64,000 bases of DNA from Cristatella mucedo (taxonomy: Eukaryota; Bryozoa; Phylactolaemata; Cristatellidae). The DNA lies in NCBI GenBank assembly GCA_009760855.2, contig WPIO01000044.1, positions 2,243,393-2,307,392 on the forward strand, in the 5' to 3' direction. Under the pieces are notes generated by a model. It was not told the origin of the DNA, did no database searches, and saw nothing but the letters and a program-made list of their open reading frames with translations. This document shows positions 1 through 11,269 of this stretch, piece by piece. How positions within the stretch are numbered: position 1 is the first letter of the stretch; each line of letters starts with the position of its first letter. The translations under genes and the position numbers were made by a program.

Positions 1-2100
1 TTTCAGCAGGCAGAGAACTGCGTGTAGAATGTTAGCACTCTACAACAAGTGACAGCGCTAACAGGACTTCCGAGCTGTGATACGGTGCCAGTACACACAC
101 AGCAATCGCATCATTGTTGCTTGTTTTCATTAGTAGTTAGGACTCGTTAAGAGGTGATCTCCGGTGTTGTCATTTACATGGTACTCGGGCTGTACCGTGC
201 CCTCTTCGATCCCTTGCCCCCTTCTCTGTGGGTTTGAATAAGTACCAGGATTGGCCAAATAAAGAAAATGCCACATCAAGCCTGGCTTGTTTTTCAGGTG
301 CAGTAGCAGGGTAAAGGAACAAGAAGTAAAATGCAGAGTGCAAAACAGGTGCTACCCCCTTTTTTACAAGTTCCAAATGAAAGTACTCCATCGGCAGGCA
401 GTGATTTTATGCCATACAGGCTTGTAAGCGTATAAAGACAGCGACTGATTCGCACCACTGGCTTACCCGAGGGTACCTGCTGGCTGCTGCTGGCACCGGT
501 GTGATGTGTGATGCTGCTGCAGCAGGTTCTCCGAGTTTAGGTGCTCTGTAAAGGAGATCGTCGTAATAAGCTCGTGGAATTAACCATTAGAGAGTCAAGC
601 ACCTGCACTAATAAACTTGCAAACTTGTCAGAACTGCAATTGACTCACCTGATCCTGCTAATGCAGAGAGTAAGAATATGCCTCAATAGATTTCTCGTCG
701 CATGGCAACCATTATTTTCATATGGGCTGTTAGTACGCTCCTTCGAAGGCAACCCCTCAAGAAGTGAGAACGACCCACTTGAGCTGTATGCAGACGTCGG
801 TTTCCATCGGTTTTCGGTGGGTCTTGTTGCCTACATCACTCCCAGTGGGCCTCGGTTTCCTCACGGAAAACCGATACACGACCGCCTGGCTCAGCTTCTT
901 TGGAAAAACCGACGGACTAATCGACTGATCAGAACTGCCTTTAAGAGCCTGCCTCCTTTGTATTGAAAAAATGGCAAAAGACAGCATGACTTCGCTGACT
1001 TTGAGGCTTACTCGGCGAGTCCCTTTTTATGGGACACATTTAGTAAGGAGTATATTAATAAAGTAGAGCTCTCGAAAATACAACCTCTAAGCCCAGCCTG
1101 ACCATTAAGCATGCACAATTGTCTACTGCCCCAATTACAGCGAACTCTTGAGTACTCCGTGGGTGGAGCTTTGTTAAAGACTGATGAAAAACCGACAGAA
1201 AAACCGAACGTGTAAACGGCCTAATCGTTTTCACTTTGATCGCCGCTCGGCTGAACGTGTTGACTTACTCGACTGGCCTTCACTTCACTGTCACATCTAG
1301 GATACCTTCGGGTGCGATATCACAAAACCTTGGTCGAGTAGCAGATGCTGATCCCATTGCTTACTTTACGTCAGCAACAGGATAAATGGGTGAAGATCCC
1401 TGCTTCCAAACCTACCTAAGACGAAGATCAGCTGATCAACTATTCGAGCAGGGGAGAGACCACTAGACCCTCCTCACCCAAGAATTGGGCGTTGCCTCAA
1501 TTTCAGCTCGGGTGTTGTAGCATATAGGGTCACCTATCCTATGTGTAGCACCCCTTACAAGATCGGTTAAGCGTTGGGTCTTTGGACCTTCGCCCCGATA
1601 GCGATTCGTGATCTCTTGTACATAACATATAGTGCTCTAGTCGAATGGGAGCAGGTGCTTAAGTAAGTGTGATCCCCACTTGCTGTATATTGCCCAAATA
1701 CATCTCACATATCTAATATATATGAGATATATCTCATATATCTGCCCCAGCTCAATTTCATCGCTTGTCGATCTCACGCAAACCCAGACCAATCTGAGCG
1801 ACCCACCCCTGTTGTTAGCTATAGTAACAAGGCAGCGCTATGCAGTAACACACACAGAAAGCTCTCGAGGATTTAGACGCCTGGCAGCGGCAACCCCTAT
1901 CGCCTCTTGGCTTCTACTGTGAGACAACCTTGCAGGTTGAAAGGATCTAGCCGTGCGAACAACCGGCATGTAAGGTTACTTTTAGCCAGTTGAACCGACA
2001 GAAACTGTACGGAGCTCCACAGCGATAGTGTAGCTTACCGGAGCGCCTTGCAGGACCACATTTAATCAGCCAGTGACCTTCACACACGAACTTACACTAG
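1..2100. other. non-coding stretch, no gene recognised
   Basis: No reading frame here resembles a known protein, and the longer frames lack any motif. Two small features stand out. Several copies of a CGGTTTT/AAAACCG motif occur between about 800 and 1210. A perfect 24-base palindrome of TA-rich sequence centred on GAGATATATCTC lies at 1718-1741. The rest looks like old intergenic DNA. Confidence 0.5.
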
Positions 2101-2262
2101 TACAATAAATAAATACAACTCATTTTTATATCTCCCTATGAGGACTTAATCTCTATTCAGGTGCTACACATACACCACGGGAACAAGCTACGACCTCAGT
2201 CATCAAATAAATTCACCTTGACCTCAGTTGGGGTGAGCATCTTAACCACTGGGCCAAACCAG
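2101..2262 (-). mobile_element. SINE2 family copy (tRNA-like head)
   Basis: Read on the minus strand, the head contains GGCCCAGTGGTTAAGATGCTC, a tRNA-like A-box segment. It then runs into a 3' tail with GATTAAGTCCTCATAGGG and a short A/T-rich end. The same head and tail order is seen at 51251-51410 and 63560-63668. The copy appears nearly full length. Confidence 0.6.
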
Positions 2263-3540
2263 TAGTGCGTGCCTCTGCTTCAGTTCTCGTTTATGTTATT
2301 TGGTTGCTTTTTGCTAGCTTTTACTGTCGCTTCTTCGTGGGAAATACGCTTTGATTTTTTTGTTTAAAAGACTTTACCATTGAAGGCTCGTAATTCATCT
2401 TGTTGGCTCTACTGAGCCTTATCCTAAATTCATTCTTTAAGCTTCAGTTAATACCGTGTGTGGTGTTGTCAGTAAATGACAGCGACAGATTTTCGGGTTT
2501 CCCTCCTAGATTCTTTTTGTAGCACGCTACTACAACTATTCAAATAATATGTAGCAAATCTATTAACCAGATGGCAGGTTCGGTCCACTGATTCGACAGG
2601 TCATGCCAGCCTTGCTGACATTTCTTTCAGAGCTGACGTTGTTTTAATCTCTTTCGCCCCTACCTACCCATCTACAACATGAGGACAGCATTGCATCGAG
2701 CGATGCCACCGGTGCTTGCTGGTTACAAGACGACCTAAGAAAAGCCTGGGCTGGATGGAGGACCTCTCAGAATGCGGTGAAAGCTATGCCACTGCAACGA
2801 GCGCAGGCCCTTTGGCCCATATTTGCTCATCCAGCGGTCCAAGTGCCTCGCATGTAAACTCTTAAGGCGCGCAAACGTTTTAACATGACCTCTGCCACAG
2901 GCCACATAAGCCCAATTATTACGACTAGGTAAGTGCAAGGATACACTGCCGGGCAGTTAAGATCAAACAAGTATGCTAAGGATGAAGCAAAAAACATTAA
3001 CCATCCAACAAAAGAGATCGGCAATTCGGACATGCACACTCACACGTAGGCCACAACAAGACGGAAGGCTGCAAGCTAGGCAGAAGCTATTCGGTACACA
3101 GGTGATTCAAACAGAAGCAGGTGGCATGCAGTCCAACAATACTGGCAGCACCCACTGCACACTGCCATGTGTGTGCGTGGCCTGTATACCACGGGCCAGG
3201 TAATTGAAACACTTAAACGTTACTTACGCTCAGCTGCTCGTAACGTTATTGCAATAAGTCCGATATTCGAACTGGCTGCAGAACCACCAACACTAAGTCA
3301 CAATAAAGATACTATGAAACTCCTCTACTAGTCGCAGCAATATTGATAGATTACTCAGCAAGAAAACCTGAGCTGAAAGGAAGCATAAACAACAAAGGCC
3401 AAGACGTAGAATTGGAAATCCCAAATTGTAGAATATGGAAGCGCTTACAGAAGACCAAGGTTATCCGTTTGAAAATTGCCAGTGAGAGAGGCTAAGAATA
3501 GGCAATTACTACAGCATACCTACTGTTTATTGAAGTTTCA
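2263..3540. other. non-coding stretch, nothing recognised
   Basis: No exon with good splice sites and no known repeat was recognised here. Minus-strand frames around 2735-3039 encode no recognisable motif. Confidence 0.4.
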
Positions 3541-3579
3541 GGTTATGACTAGTGCATTATCCGAAAAAAATACCTTAAA

Positions 3580-3930
3580 GCTGCGTTTAGACTATCTACT
3601 TTCCTCCTTGCCGACCCCGACTTTCCACCTTGTTAGTGCGTTTACACTACCGATTCAGGAAACACGGCTGGCCGACTTAGTACTGCCAGAAGCTTCTTGC
3701 TCTAATGCCGGAGGCTAGTATGAAAGAGGGTTTGCACGGGAAGCCGCCGGCAGAAGTTGAGTTTGCTGCTGCTGTCATCAATGCAGACGAGTATAAGATG
3801 AATAGAAAGAAAAGGACAATAGGCTTATAAAAAAGGTGGTTCGGGAAAGTGTCAAGCGCTAAGTGATGTACACCGTTACGGGCCTGTTGGTGTCTAGTGC
3901 TAAGTGATATTTGCTGTTATGGATTTGCTG
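3580..3930 (+). repeat. left arm of a long inverted repeat
   Basis: This segment matches the reverse complement of about 5500-5900. Shared landmarks, in order, are ACTATCTACTTTCCTCCTT, GTGCGTTTACACTA, GTTTGCTGCTGCTGTCATC, GCAGACGAGTAT and GTGATGTACACCG. One frame of both arms reads a similar peptide (EFAA.VI.ADEY), so the arms may be remnants of a transposon coding segment. The arms lie about 1.6 kb apart in opposite orientation. Confidence 0.6.
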
Positions 3931-4087
3931 GTGCATTTCATAAACACACAGCGTCTTGTTTGTAGAAAACGATTAAGGCCTGGCTAGAACCGCCAAGTAT
4001 CATTCCTCGTTCAGGGAGTTGCCCTGAACGCTTCAATATAACTCGAGCCTACGAAGGTAGGCGATTGTTATTTTTGCCGTGGGGTGT

Positions 4088-5480
4088 GTGTGTAGCACAG
4101 AGCCAGGCTCAAATTTAGGGCGCAAAAGAACTGCTCGGTGGAAAAACACCTTTGTCCTCGAGCAGCGAGCCAGAGGGTGCAGCATTGTGGTGAGATAGGA
4201 AGGTCCGGCGGCACCTCAAGGGGCGACGTCATCGACGGCGACCGAAGCCACTTTTCGGAGGGAGACCGAGGTTGCAACATCTTTTGCGTTGCACTTTCCA
4301 TCTAAGAGCTCACACTAACATTAATGTTGGTGTAGACGAACGCAAACCCCCGAATGGACCAACTGGAGTTGCACACACATTTGTTGCTATGGCTCGGCCA
4401 CGGTAGCAGATCGTCGCCAGATATTCGGCTACACTGGCAAGGGGAGGAGCGCCTCGATCGCTCCTACATGAGCGACTAGCTCCAACCGAGCTGCAACCAA
4501 CCTCGCGGCTTCAGCTCTAGGCAGTGCCTCGGTAAGGGACGTTCCGCCAATTTTCCTCAACAAAATTGAAAGCAGAAGTTCAAAAAGGGGGCCTGAGTTA
4601 TTGCTAGTGTGCCGTTCCGACGATTCGATTGGCACGTCGAGATGTCATGTTAGGGACAATATCGAATGATTGTTGCACTGATGATTGTGCATGTGTGAGC
4701 TCGGCATTTACATCAGTTTAAAGGGCAGATCCGAGGTCGGATCTTTCCGTGGTAGATAGGTGTGTAGCACAGCGCCAACCTGGCTCAACTTTAGGGCGCA
4801 GAAGAACTGCCGGCGTAAAAACACCAGATAGCAGCAGTGTGGTGAGATAGGAAGGACTTAACTCGAGCCGGGAAGCTGTACTACAACCAGCTGTTCGGCC
4901 AGTACCATTGGTCTGCTATCCTCAGGAGCGGCTGATTGATGTCGGCTGGCCTGTCAACCTCGGCCATAACTAAGTCCAAAAAGAAGCTTCTGGAACCTTT
5001 GCGGCATTCAAGCTGGACGGGGTTGCTCATCCCCGGCGGTCGAGTGACGGCATTAATTCCTTACGATTACATTCCACGGCGCAGGGACCAATACCACTAA
5101 GCTCTCACCCCTATTGTCCGGGCTAGTTATTTAAGGGTAGGGCAATGCTCACTCAATGCCTTCACCTTCAGTTCTTCGTGGCCACAAGGGACTAGCTTTC
5201 TCTTAGAACAAGGGAGGAGGGCTGGCTGTGCACGCCAGAGATCGGCAGCCACGAGACAGCAGAGCAAGCGGCAGGAGAATTCGGTGGACCACGAGACAGC
5301 AGAGCAAGCAGCAGGAGAATTCGGTGGATGCCACCAAACACTGTTGTATAGCCCCCGTGCCTCACATTTCGTGTTTGAGTGTACGCTCCTGCAGTCACGG
5401 CGTAGAGTTTTGAAGCTGTGGACTACCGGTGCAGTGGAGAGTAGGTATTTCTTCATAGGCAAAACGTTTTCACTACCGAC
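4088..5480 (+). repeat. R3 repeat family, LTR-like, composite copy
   Basis: The segment matches 11270-11900 and, inverted, 20330-20990. The R3 start, with the TTTAGGGCGCA.AAGAACTGC motif, occurs twice (about 4088 and 4762), so two fragments are present. The 3' part carries GTTATTTAAGGGTAGGGCAA, GAGGAGGGCTGGCTGTGC and GGTGGATGCCACCAAACAC, with a local duplication at about 5245-5330. The proposed last exon of CFAP410 lies between the two fragments. A TATA-like site in better copies suggests LTR or promoter ancestry. Confidence 0.5.
4429..4603 (-). CDS. CFAP410: candidate last exon of CFAP410
   Basis: A phase-2-compatible frame starts after ...CACACTAG and encodes 57 residues plus a stop. It includes a helical LLLSILLRKI / AARLVAARLELV stretch that loosely resembles the C-terminal helices of CFAP410. 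A perfect branch-site-like CCCTAAC lies about 45 bases upstream, with no AG between it and the acceptor. The pyrimidine tract is poor and the similarity weak. Confidence 0.35.
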
Positions 5481-8400
5481 TTACTTCCTCACTCGGCACC
5501 GATTCCCCTGCGGTTTGGGATTACTAAATCACTAAATCTTCGGTACTACATACCGGTGCACATTACTAAGCACTGTACACTGCTTTCCCAAAAAAAACTT
5601 AAATCTGATATCCCTACCTTCATTTTCTTCTTCACATACTCGTCTGCAACGATGACTGTAGCAGCGAACTCAATGTATATGGGTGACTGCCTGGTGGCTT
5701 CCCAGTGAATCATTTATCTTATCAGGCCTCCTGCATTCCAGCAGGGGGTTGTGGGCGGACCAAATCGGACATCAATATTTCCTGTACAGGTAAATAAATC
5801 AATATTTCCTGTACAGTGTAAACGCCTCAACTAGAGAAAAAGTAGGCGTCGGTAAGGAAGAAAGCAGATAGTGTAAACTGTAGGCAACTAGTGACTCGTG
5901 TACAATAGTGTCTTCATTGGGCAAGCTGTAGATAAGCCGACCAAGACACTAAAAAGCACAACCCTTTACACACACAAAAGCAGTACCAGAACTTCGAAAT
6001 AACGATCAAGCATAACTAAACTGGCAGCAACTGGTCCACGGGTTTCAGAAGCCTTACCCTTCAGCCGGTGGCTGAGCAGGCCCGCTGGCGTCGGGCCTCA
6101 GAGGCGCGGGCTGTGGTGGCACCGTGGGAGGAATGCTCGGTCTGAGCAACTCTGCGCCCTCCTCCAGAGCAGCGCTTCGCTCCTCGGCAGTAACGGCTGT
6201 GCAAAAGAAAGGAAAGACCATTTAGCTGGCGAGCCAGCGCCAGTGGCGAGCGAAGCCAAGGGCTGCGGAGAGGCAAACGAGCAAACGCTTGTGCAAGACT
6301 GGGTAATTGTGGGGTCGAGCCCATCAGGCTAACTAACGCAGTGCATGGAGATTTAGGTGATTTGTTCGGGTGAACAACTATCGCGGCATACCGGTCCTTC
6401 TTCGGCCATTGTTATCGGGTCTACGGACGCCTTATTCACAGCCAAAAGTAGATACGGCCTGAACTGAATAACTAGCCTACCGTCACATGCCTTACTACAA
6501 CACTAATCAGGAGAGCATCGTCTCCTAGTATATCTGCATGATCAGGGTGTCCTATGAGTAGGAGCTCGGTTTTATTATCGTCTAGCTTGAAGTAAATTGG
6601 CTGACATCCATGATCGAATGTCTGCAAGGCAGGCATTCAGTTTATCAGTCGCTTGTGCTAACTCGGGCAAAAGCAAGGCTGCAGACAAGCAAGCACTAGG
6701 TCTCGGCAGTGAAAAGTAGGCAGGCACAGACCATTTGGTAAGTGACGCCGTGTCTACAGCAAAGGCTTGGCCACTAGTCCACTCACGATTGGAAGCCATC
6801 GGCAGGAAAGGTGTCTTAAGGGGCCAGAGCAAAAACAACAAGGAAATGAGCTTACTGCAAAAGGAATATTGCAAAATTCGGATGTGCTTAGACAAGGTAT
6901 CATAGCATAGTTAGCGTTTGTGAAATCCCACCAAGACTTCTAATATTCACTTCTACTAATTGCAGGTCTGCTTGCCTGTGCAACAAGAAGCTTACAGATG
7001 GTGCACAGATCGGCAGAAAAGTTGCCTGTAAATAACTATGCAACTACAAATACAAATCGGTTGCTATGTCGTAAGGTCCGACATTGTATGCAGTGTACAG
7101 CATTATAGGTGAATGTTTCTTCGAACTTCACAAACTTTGCTTTTCCACGTGGATTGTCCTTGATGTGCTTGCACGTGCTAAAACTATGCAAGTTACTACA
7201 ATTACTCAGTTGGTATAATGAACTGCCTAAAGAAAGACATATATTTCTCTTAGAGTGTTATACAAATACTTTTTTAGTATTAATCTTTGATTTACATAGT
7301 GAGCTGGAGCTGAGCAGCCATATTTGCCTTGAAGGGAAGGTGTAGCATGCTGTCGAAGTGTCACTTGTCAGCTGACTCTTGCTCCACCAGACTTGGCTAT
7401 AAAGTGGACTCCTTCCTATCACTATACGATCTGAGAATCCTCCACATATTATGTAACACATGCTACGAAATAGGAAAAATCTAAAAAGGAAAGCCCGGTT
7501 AAGAATCATATCATGTACACCACAGCTAATGTGTCCAGCCGTACTGCTTCAATACAAATTTCTGGCTTGCCTTTTTTAAAACCACATTTGTTAAAAATCC
7601 TGGACGAATTTTGGATCAGAAATAAATAGTCCATCGATAATCAGGCGGACACCACAAAATGGATCAGGCAGGATTTATTTATTACTAAAGGAGCTCAATG
7701 ACTCCCAGTTGACCCTGCGGATGTCACCCCTAACCATGTTATTCTTGTTGTTATTGAGCATGCTACTACTATTCGATCACGCTTCCTTTGCAGCAAATCT
7801 AAAGTGCCAAGAAAGAGATTGAGTTCTCTGAGGGTGCTATATCAAATGTATTACTATTATCAACTTACACAGAGCAAAATTCTTACTTTGATCTGCAAGG
7901 CCAGCCATTTCTTGCCTCCTCCAAGCCTAGCTGAACTACTTACTGCCCTAGTCGAGGCCTCAAGTTCTCTCAGGACAATAAATCCCTTTCACTTAAACAT
8001 CGTTGGCAAGAGAAGCTTTTGCTCTGTACTGCAGAACTCACATCCACAGTTCTTTCCCCGACGAGGTCACTTCCTTTTCCTGCCATCTTATGCTGCCGAT
8101 GAATCTACTCAGCTATGCTTCACACTTCCTCTTTGTTGAGTGACATGAAGTGCTGCTGGCTGAGCTGCCGAATGAGCCTAGAAAGCCGCTCAGGATTTGC
8201 ACCCACTGGGTCACTGTGGCTTTGGGGTGTCACTACTGGAAATGTGTGCGCCCTTAATACCGGAAAAGCGTGCCACCGATCGGAACAGCAAGCAGAAACC
8301 TCCAGAGTGGGTGTGACAAAGCACGGCACGTGCTACACTTGCAAAAAGATAGGAGCAACCTTCGCAGCAGCAGTCGCTGAGAAAGCTGGAGTTGCCCTAT

Positions 8401-10484
8401 AGCAACAGTGATACCCTGGTTGCACCATGTTGGTGGCAACATTAGAAAATGGCAGGAATTCTGCGCATAATGACTGCTCCAGTGGCAAAAGAAACTTACG
8501 AACGTTATCCAGCATGGTCAAGGCAGGTAAGCTCCTGATTACCGTCAGGCGGTATTTGCTGCCTTGTGCACACGGGTTCTCAGATAACCAAAGGATCTTG
8601 AGCTTGGGAAGCTGCGTTAAATACCACACCTCATTAAGGTCCTCAATATCATTATTCCGTACATAGAGCTCTTGCAAATTGAGGCATTCTTTAAAGTCCG
8701 CCAAGGTCGTGATATTGTTAACACTATGAAAGTCACAGAAACAAGGTTGAATATAATTGCCTCCAACAGAGTTGTGTAATTAAAACAGTGCACGCTCAAC
8801 ATTGGTCAGATGCATGCCTGCGAGTGCAGTCATTCAGCACCCACATTTACATACGGGCTCTAAATGGCACATAAGCGTATGGCTCGAGGTGCTAACCCAC
8901 ATGCAACCTCAATCTAGCCATAGCAGGTGCACACACATGGACGGTATACGCATGTACAAGTACACTCAAGCATGCACACAAAGTTAGAACAGTGCACTGC
9001 TTTTATCAGGCAGCACAAAAAACCGTACACCGTAAGGTGTACACAGCCTTAGCAGCTGAATTTTCTTAAATGTACGAAACTATAACAATAATAAAAAAAA
9101 CTAATAAAACTATAATTGAACTGACCCTCGCAGGGCTAGCTCAGTTCACTAAAACCTTATGACGGCACACATGCATGCCACCGAGTCCACAACGGAATGC
9201 TTGAAAATCCCGAGATACAACTGATGTTGCATGTTAATATAAGCCTGATATCTGCATGTTATTAACGAGTGGTTTTTGCTTCTCTTGCATCGAGTTGTAG
9301 AGCACATGGATAGAGATTTGGTTCTCTGAGAACGCTATACAAAGCAGCCTCCGGGTCTTAGCCCAGGGGTAAAGTGCTCAAACTTCACGACCCAGGATGT
9401 GGGTTCGATTCCTGCTGGAGGTAATCTCTTATTGCCTACTGCAAATGGTGATAGCCGTTAAGGCTCTCCACTGCTATATGAGGCTGTTTGATCAGCTAAC
9501 CTTTAATTTATTATTATTATTATTTCATATTATATAATAATTATTATTATTATAAATCTGTCTTTACATATACGATGTACAAGTATGCTGTAGTGAATAC
9601 ACTAGTAAGCACATTGGTTGTAAGCACACTGTACTTAAATGCACCAGATCGTGCCGTTCCATTCCATTTAATGTTCCAGGAGCCTCTCCTAATTCCGAAT
9701 GAGCTAGGCCAGCCCTAAGCCAGACTACTGGTGAGCAGCTTGGCCTCCTGCTGCTGCCTCATAACGGCGCCACAGCTCAGCAGCGACACGATACCTGAGA
9801 CTCACAACCTCGAGGTTGGGCATCTTTCGGACGATGCTGATATCCTCCAGCTCCGAGCCCCTACAAATTGCACGCAGCAAATGGCCAAAGCGAAAGAAAC
9901 GACTGTTACCGTACGCCTGAATCGCTCAGACGAGTCGCACCCTAACGCGGTCCCACAAAGTCGGCCGACGACTCTCACACCCGGCGTGAGACGGCCAGTT
10001 CTTTCAGGTCCGCCACACGACCAGGCTACGCCACGCCAGCTCTCAGCGAACGCCCCCTGCGCATTTCGGGTGGCTCCGCGACGGAGCCGCTCAGAGCTCG
10101 CGGCGGCAACAGCAGCAGACTATCGTCGGCCCGACGGGTGTGGCTGCTGCATTGAGCTCTTGGACTAGAAGTTTTATCTTGCGGTCACGCCAGAGAGCTC
10201 ACAATTTAAATGAAAAAGCGAACGCCGCTGATTCGTCTGCGTCTGCTTTCACGGAGCTGTCGCAGCTGCCGCTCAGCGCTCCCGGAGAGCATGTTCAGCG
10301 GCGTTAGAATCGCGTCGTCCCCGAGCACAGACAGCTCCACGCGCCGAACGCGCAAAAGCTTCACGCGCAGCTCAAACTCTGAGGCACTTAAAAACGAGCC
10401 CTACCATAGATTCAGCTTTCGGACGCTCCCTAAATCTTGATTTCGCGATCGCGACAGGACAGCGGCTTCTTCTAGTCTAACCAT
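4429..10484 (-). CDS. CFAP410: CFAP410 (C21orf2) cilium/centrosome LRR protein, 5-exon model
   Basis: The proposed coding exons are 10484-10405, 9860-9795, 8723-8500, 6196-6058 and 4603-4429, the last tentative. Every border is GT-AG and the phases agree (2, 2, 1, 2). The model gives 684 bases and 227 residues; the human protein has 256. Residues 1-124 are the conserved leucine-rich-repeat region, with SVRKLNLWGSEL, KMPNLEVVSLSVNNITTL, LNLQELYVRNNDI, LKILWLSENPC and YRLTVIRSLP. Exon 4 adds the family VTAEERSAALEEG segment and a Pro/Ala-rich linker. CFAP410 proteins act at cilia and centrosomes; the human protein binds NEK1 and is mutated in retinal and skeletal ciliopathy. The start codon has G at -3 and G at +4. 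The LRR exons are near certain. The C-terminal exon is weak and a different one may exist outside the region I could recognise. Confidence 0.85.
5500..5900 (-). repeat. right arm of the long inverted repeat
   Basis: This is the inverted counterpart of 3580-3930, diverged but collinear with it. It carries a private direct duplication of 19 bases, ATCAATATTTCCTGTACAG, at 5771-5789 and 5798-5816. The divergence suggests two old copies in opposite orientation, or one old element with long terminal inverted repeats. Confidence 0.55.
6058..6196 (-). CDS. CFAP410: CFAP410 coding exon 4
   Basis: After a strong acceptor (CTTTCTTTTGCACAG) the phase-1 frame reads VTAEERSAALEEGAELLRPS. This matches the VTEEELSRALSEGEE segment that follows the last leucine-rich repeat in the human protein. 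A Pro/Ala-rich tail follows. The donor is GTAAGG, phase 2. Confidence 0.8.
6530..6660 (-). mobile_element. LINE family A, internal reverse-transcriptase fragment
   Basis: The minus strand reads ATDKLNACLADIRSWMSANL, the region after the reverse-transcriptase catalytic core of CR1/L2-like LINEs. The same segment is at 47880-48090. The piece is short and broken, inside intron 3 of CFAP410. Confidence 0.65.
7680..7870 (+). mobile_element. LINE family A, 3' end fragment
   Basis: This matches the untranslated 3' end of the copies at 26790-27735 and 54490-55475: GTCACCCCTAACCATGTTATTC, then a CAGCAAAT...AAAG.GCC.AGA.AGAGATT...TTCTCTGAGGG end, and a short ATTACTATTAT tail. Confidence 0.75.
7885..8150 (+). 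mobile_element. LINE family B fragment, degraded
   Basis: The frame with SLAELLTALVEASSSLRT followed by GKRSFCS matches the AELL...LRS...VGDRSFSSAG end of LINE B seen at 59715-60178. The 3' part ends near CTTCCTCTTTGTTGAGTGAC, matching the family sequence. Confidence 0.6.
8500..8723 (-). CDS. CFAP410: CFAP410 coding exon 3 (leucine-rich repeats)
   Basis: The exon covers residues 50-123, the core LRR block, with VNNITTLADFKECLNLQELY and LPKLKILWLSENPC. It ends at TMLDNV with a GTAAGT donor in phase 1. The acceptor is TTTCATAG. Confidence 0.92.
9298..9345 (+). mobile_element. SINE2/LINE A tail fragment
   Basis: ATAGAGATTTGGTTCTCTGAGAACGCTATACAAA resembles the shared tail of SINE2 and LINE A. 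It is followed directly by a SINE1 copy. Confidence 0.4.
9352..9512 (+). mobile_element. SINE1 copy (tRNA-derived)
   Basis: The copy has a tRNA-like head with a B-box-like GGGTTCGATTCCTGC, then the family body (TGGTGATAGCCGTTAAGGCTCT) and tail (TATATGAGGCTGTT..ATCAGC). It ends in an ATT-rich run. It lies in intron 2 of CFAP410. Confidence 0.75.
9500..9550. repeat. AT-rich simple repeat (ATT)n
   Basis: TTATTATTATTATT and its near-inverse AATTATTATTATTAT form a short AT-rich tract at the tail of the SINE1 copy. Confidence 0.7.
9795..9860 (-). CDS. CFAP410: CFAP410 coding exon 2
   Basis: This 66-base exon encodes GSELEDISIVRKMPNLEVVS, which aligns with the human segment between the first and second leucine-rich repeats. 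The acceptor is TTTGTAG and the donor GTATCG. The split Ser codon AG|T joins exon 3 in phase. Confidence 0.9.
10405..10484 (-). CDS. CFAP410: CFAP410 coding exon 1
   Basis: This exon encodes residues 1-26 plus two bases of Trp27. It begins MVRLEEAAVL and ends SVRKLNLW, followed by a GTAGGG donor. The SVRKLN-W block is the N-terminal signature of the family. Confidence 0.88.
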
Positions 10485-11269
10485 CGCGTACTACCGCTCC
10501 TCCAGCATCGGGAGAGCTACATCGGCGGTACAGTTCCTAGGCACCTGTGCCGCGTGTACCAATCCTAAAAACCTCTTATTCGCCAATAATCCTGGAACTT
10601 CTCTACACGTTCCTATATATATGAAATATGTATTATTATACTACTAATATAATTAAAAGATGTATTGTCATACTTCTTGCAGCTGCGTGCCGACGACAGG
10701 TCGGACCGTAAAAGGGCAACCAAAATCTGCTCATTGGCGGCAGGTTAATGACCTAGGGGATCATAACAGGCGGTCGGCATAATGATGTGGTTCTACGTCA
10801 CGGTACTCACTATTCTTCAATTAACAGGCGCAAAACACCCTGGAACTAATAGCGGTCATGGAGCTAAGCAGAAATAGATATAACGCAAAGTGAAACACAA
10901 GATGTCGTGCCGGGTATCAGATAGATAGACTCTTGGGGCAATACCGTCAAGATTTTAATCCACGCGCCATGACCCGTAGATATAAAAAATAGCGCACAAT
11001 CACAGTGTTTATTCGACACGACCTCGCATTTTTGAGTGGACGCTTGCGTAGATTGAGAAGTGAGTACATAATTTTGTCATTGTTGGCGGTCGGGGGGCGT
11101 TAGGAATAGCGGGCGGCCCAGGTCGCCGCCCGGCTATAGGGTGGGGAATGGTTCCCTGACTGAAGGGGGGACTGGGCTGCGCCCATCAACATCCATGCCC
11201 CATTTTGCCAAAAATGACCCAATAGCCCCTCTTTAGAAGTCCAATAGCCCATTCTAGGCTGTAGTAAAG

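Noticed and set aside
541-966. A 141-codon plus-strand frame
   Set aside because: No recognisable domain, CGGTTTT repeats inside, and an overlapping frame on the other strand; probably a chance frame.
8120-8235. An in-phase candidate for the CFAP410 last exon with an ERLSRLIRQLSQQHF frame
   Set aside because: Its 3' end falls in LINE B sequence (matching the family CTCTTTGTTG segment), and the 6058-6196 exon fits the protein family far better. Its phase fit looks like chance.
9731-10440. Plus-strand frames in a GC-rich block
   Set aside because: They lie antisense to CFAP410 exons 1-2 and intron 1, and the real coding strand is minus.
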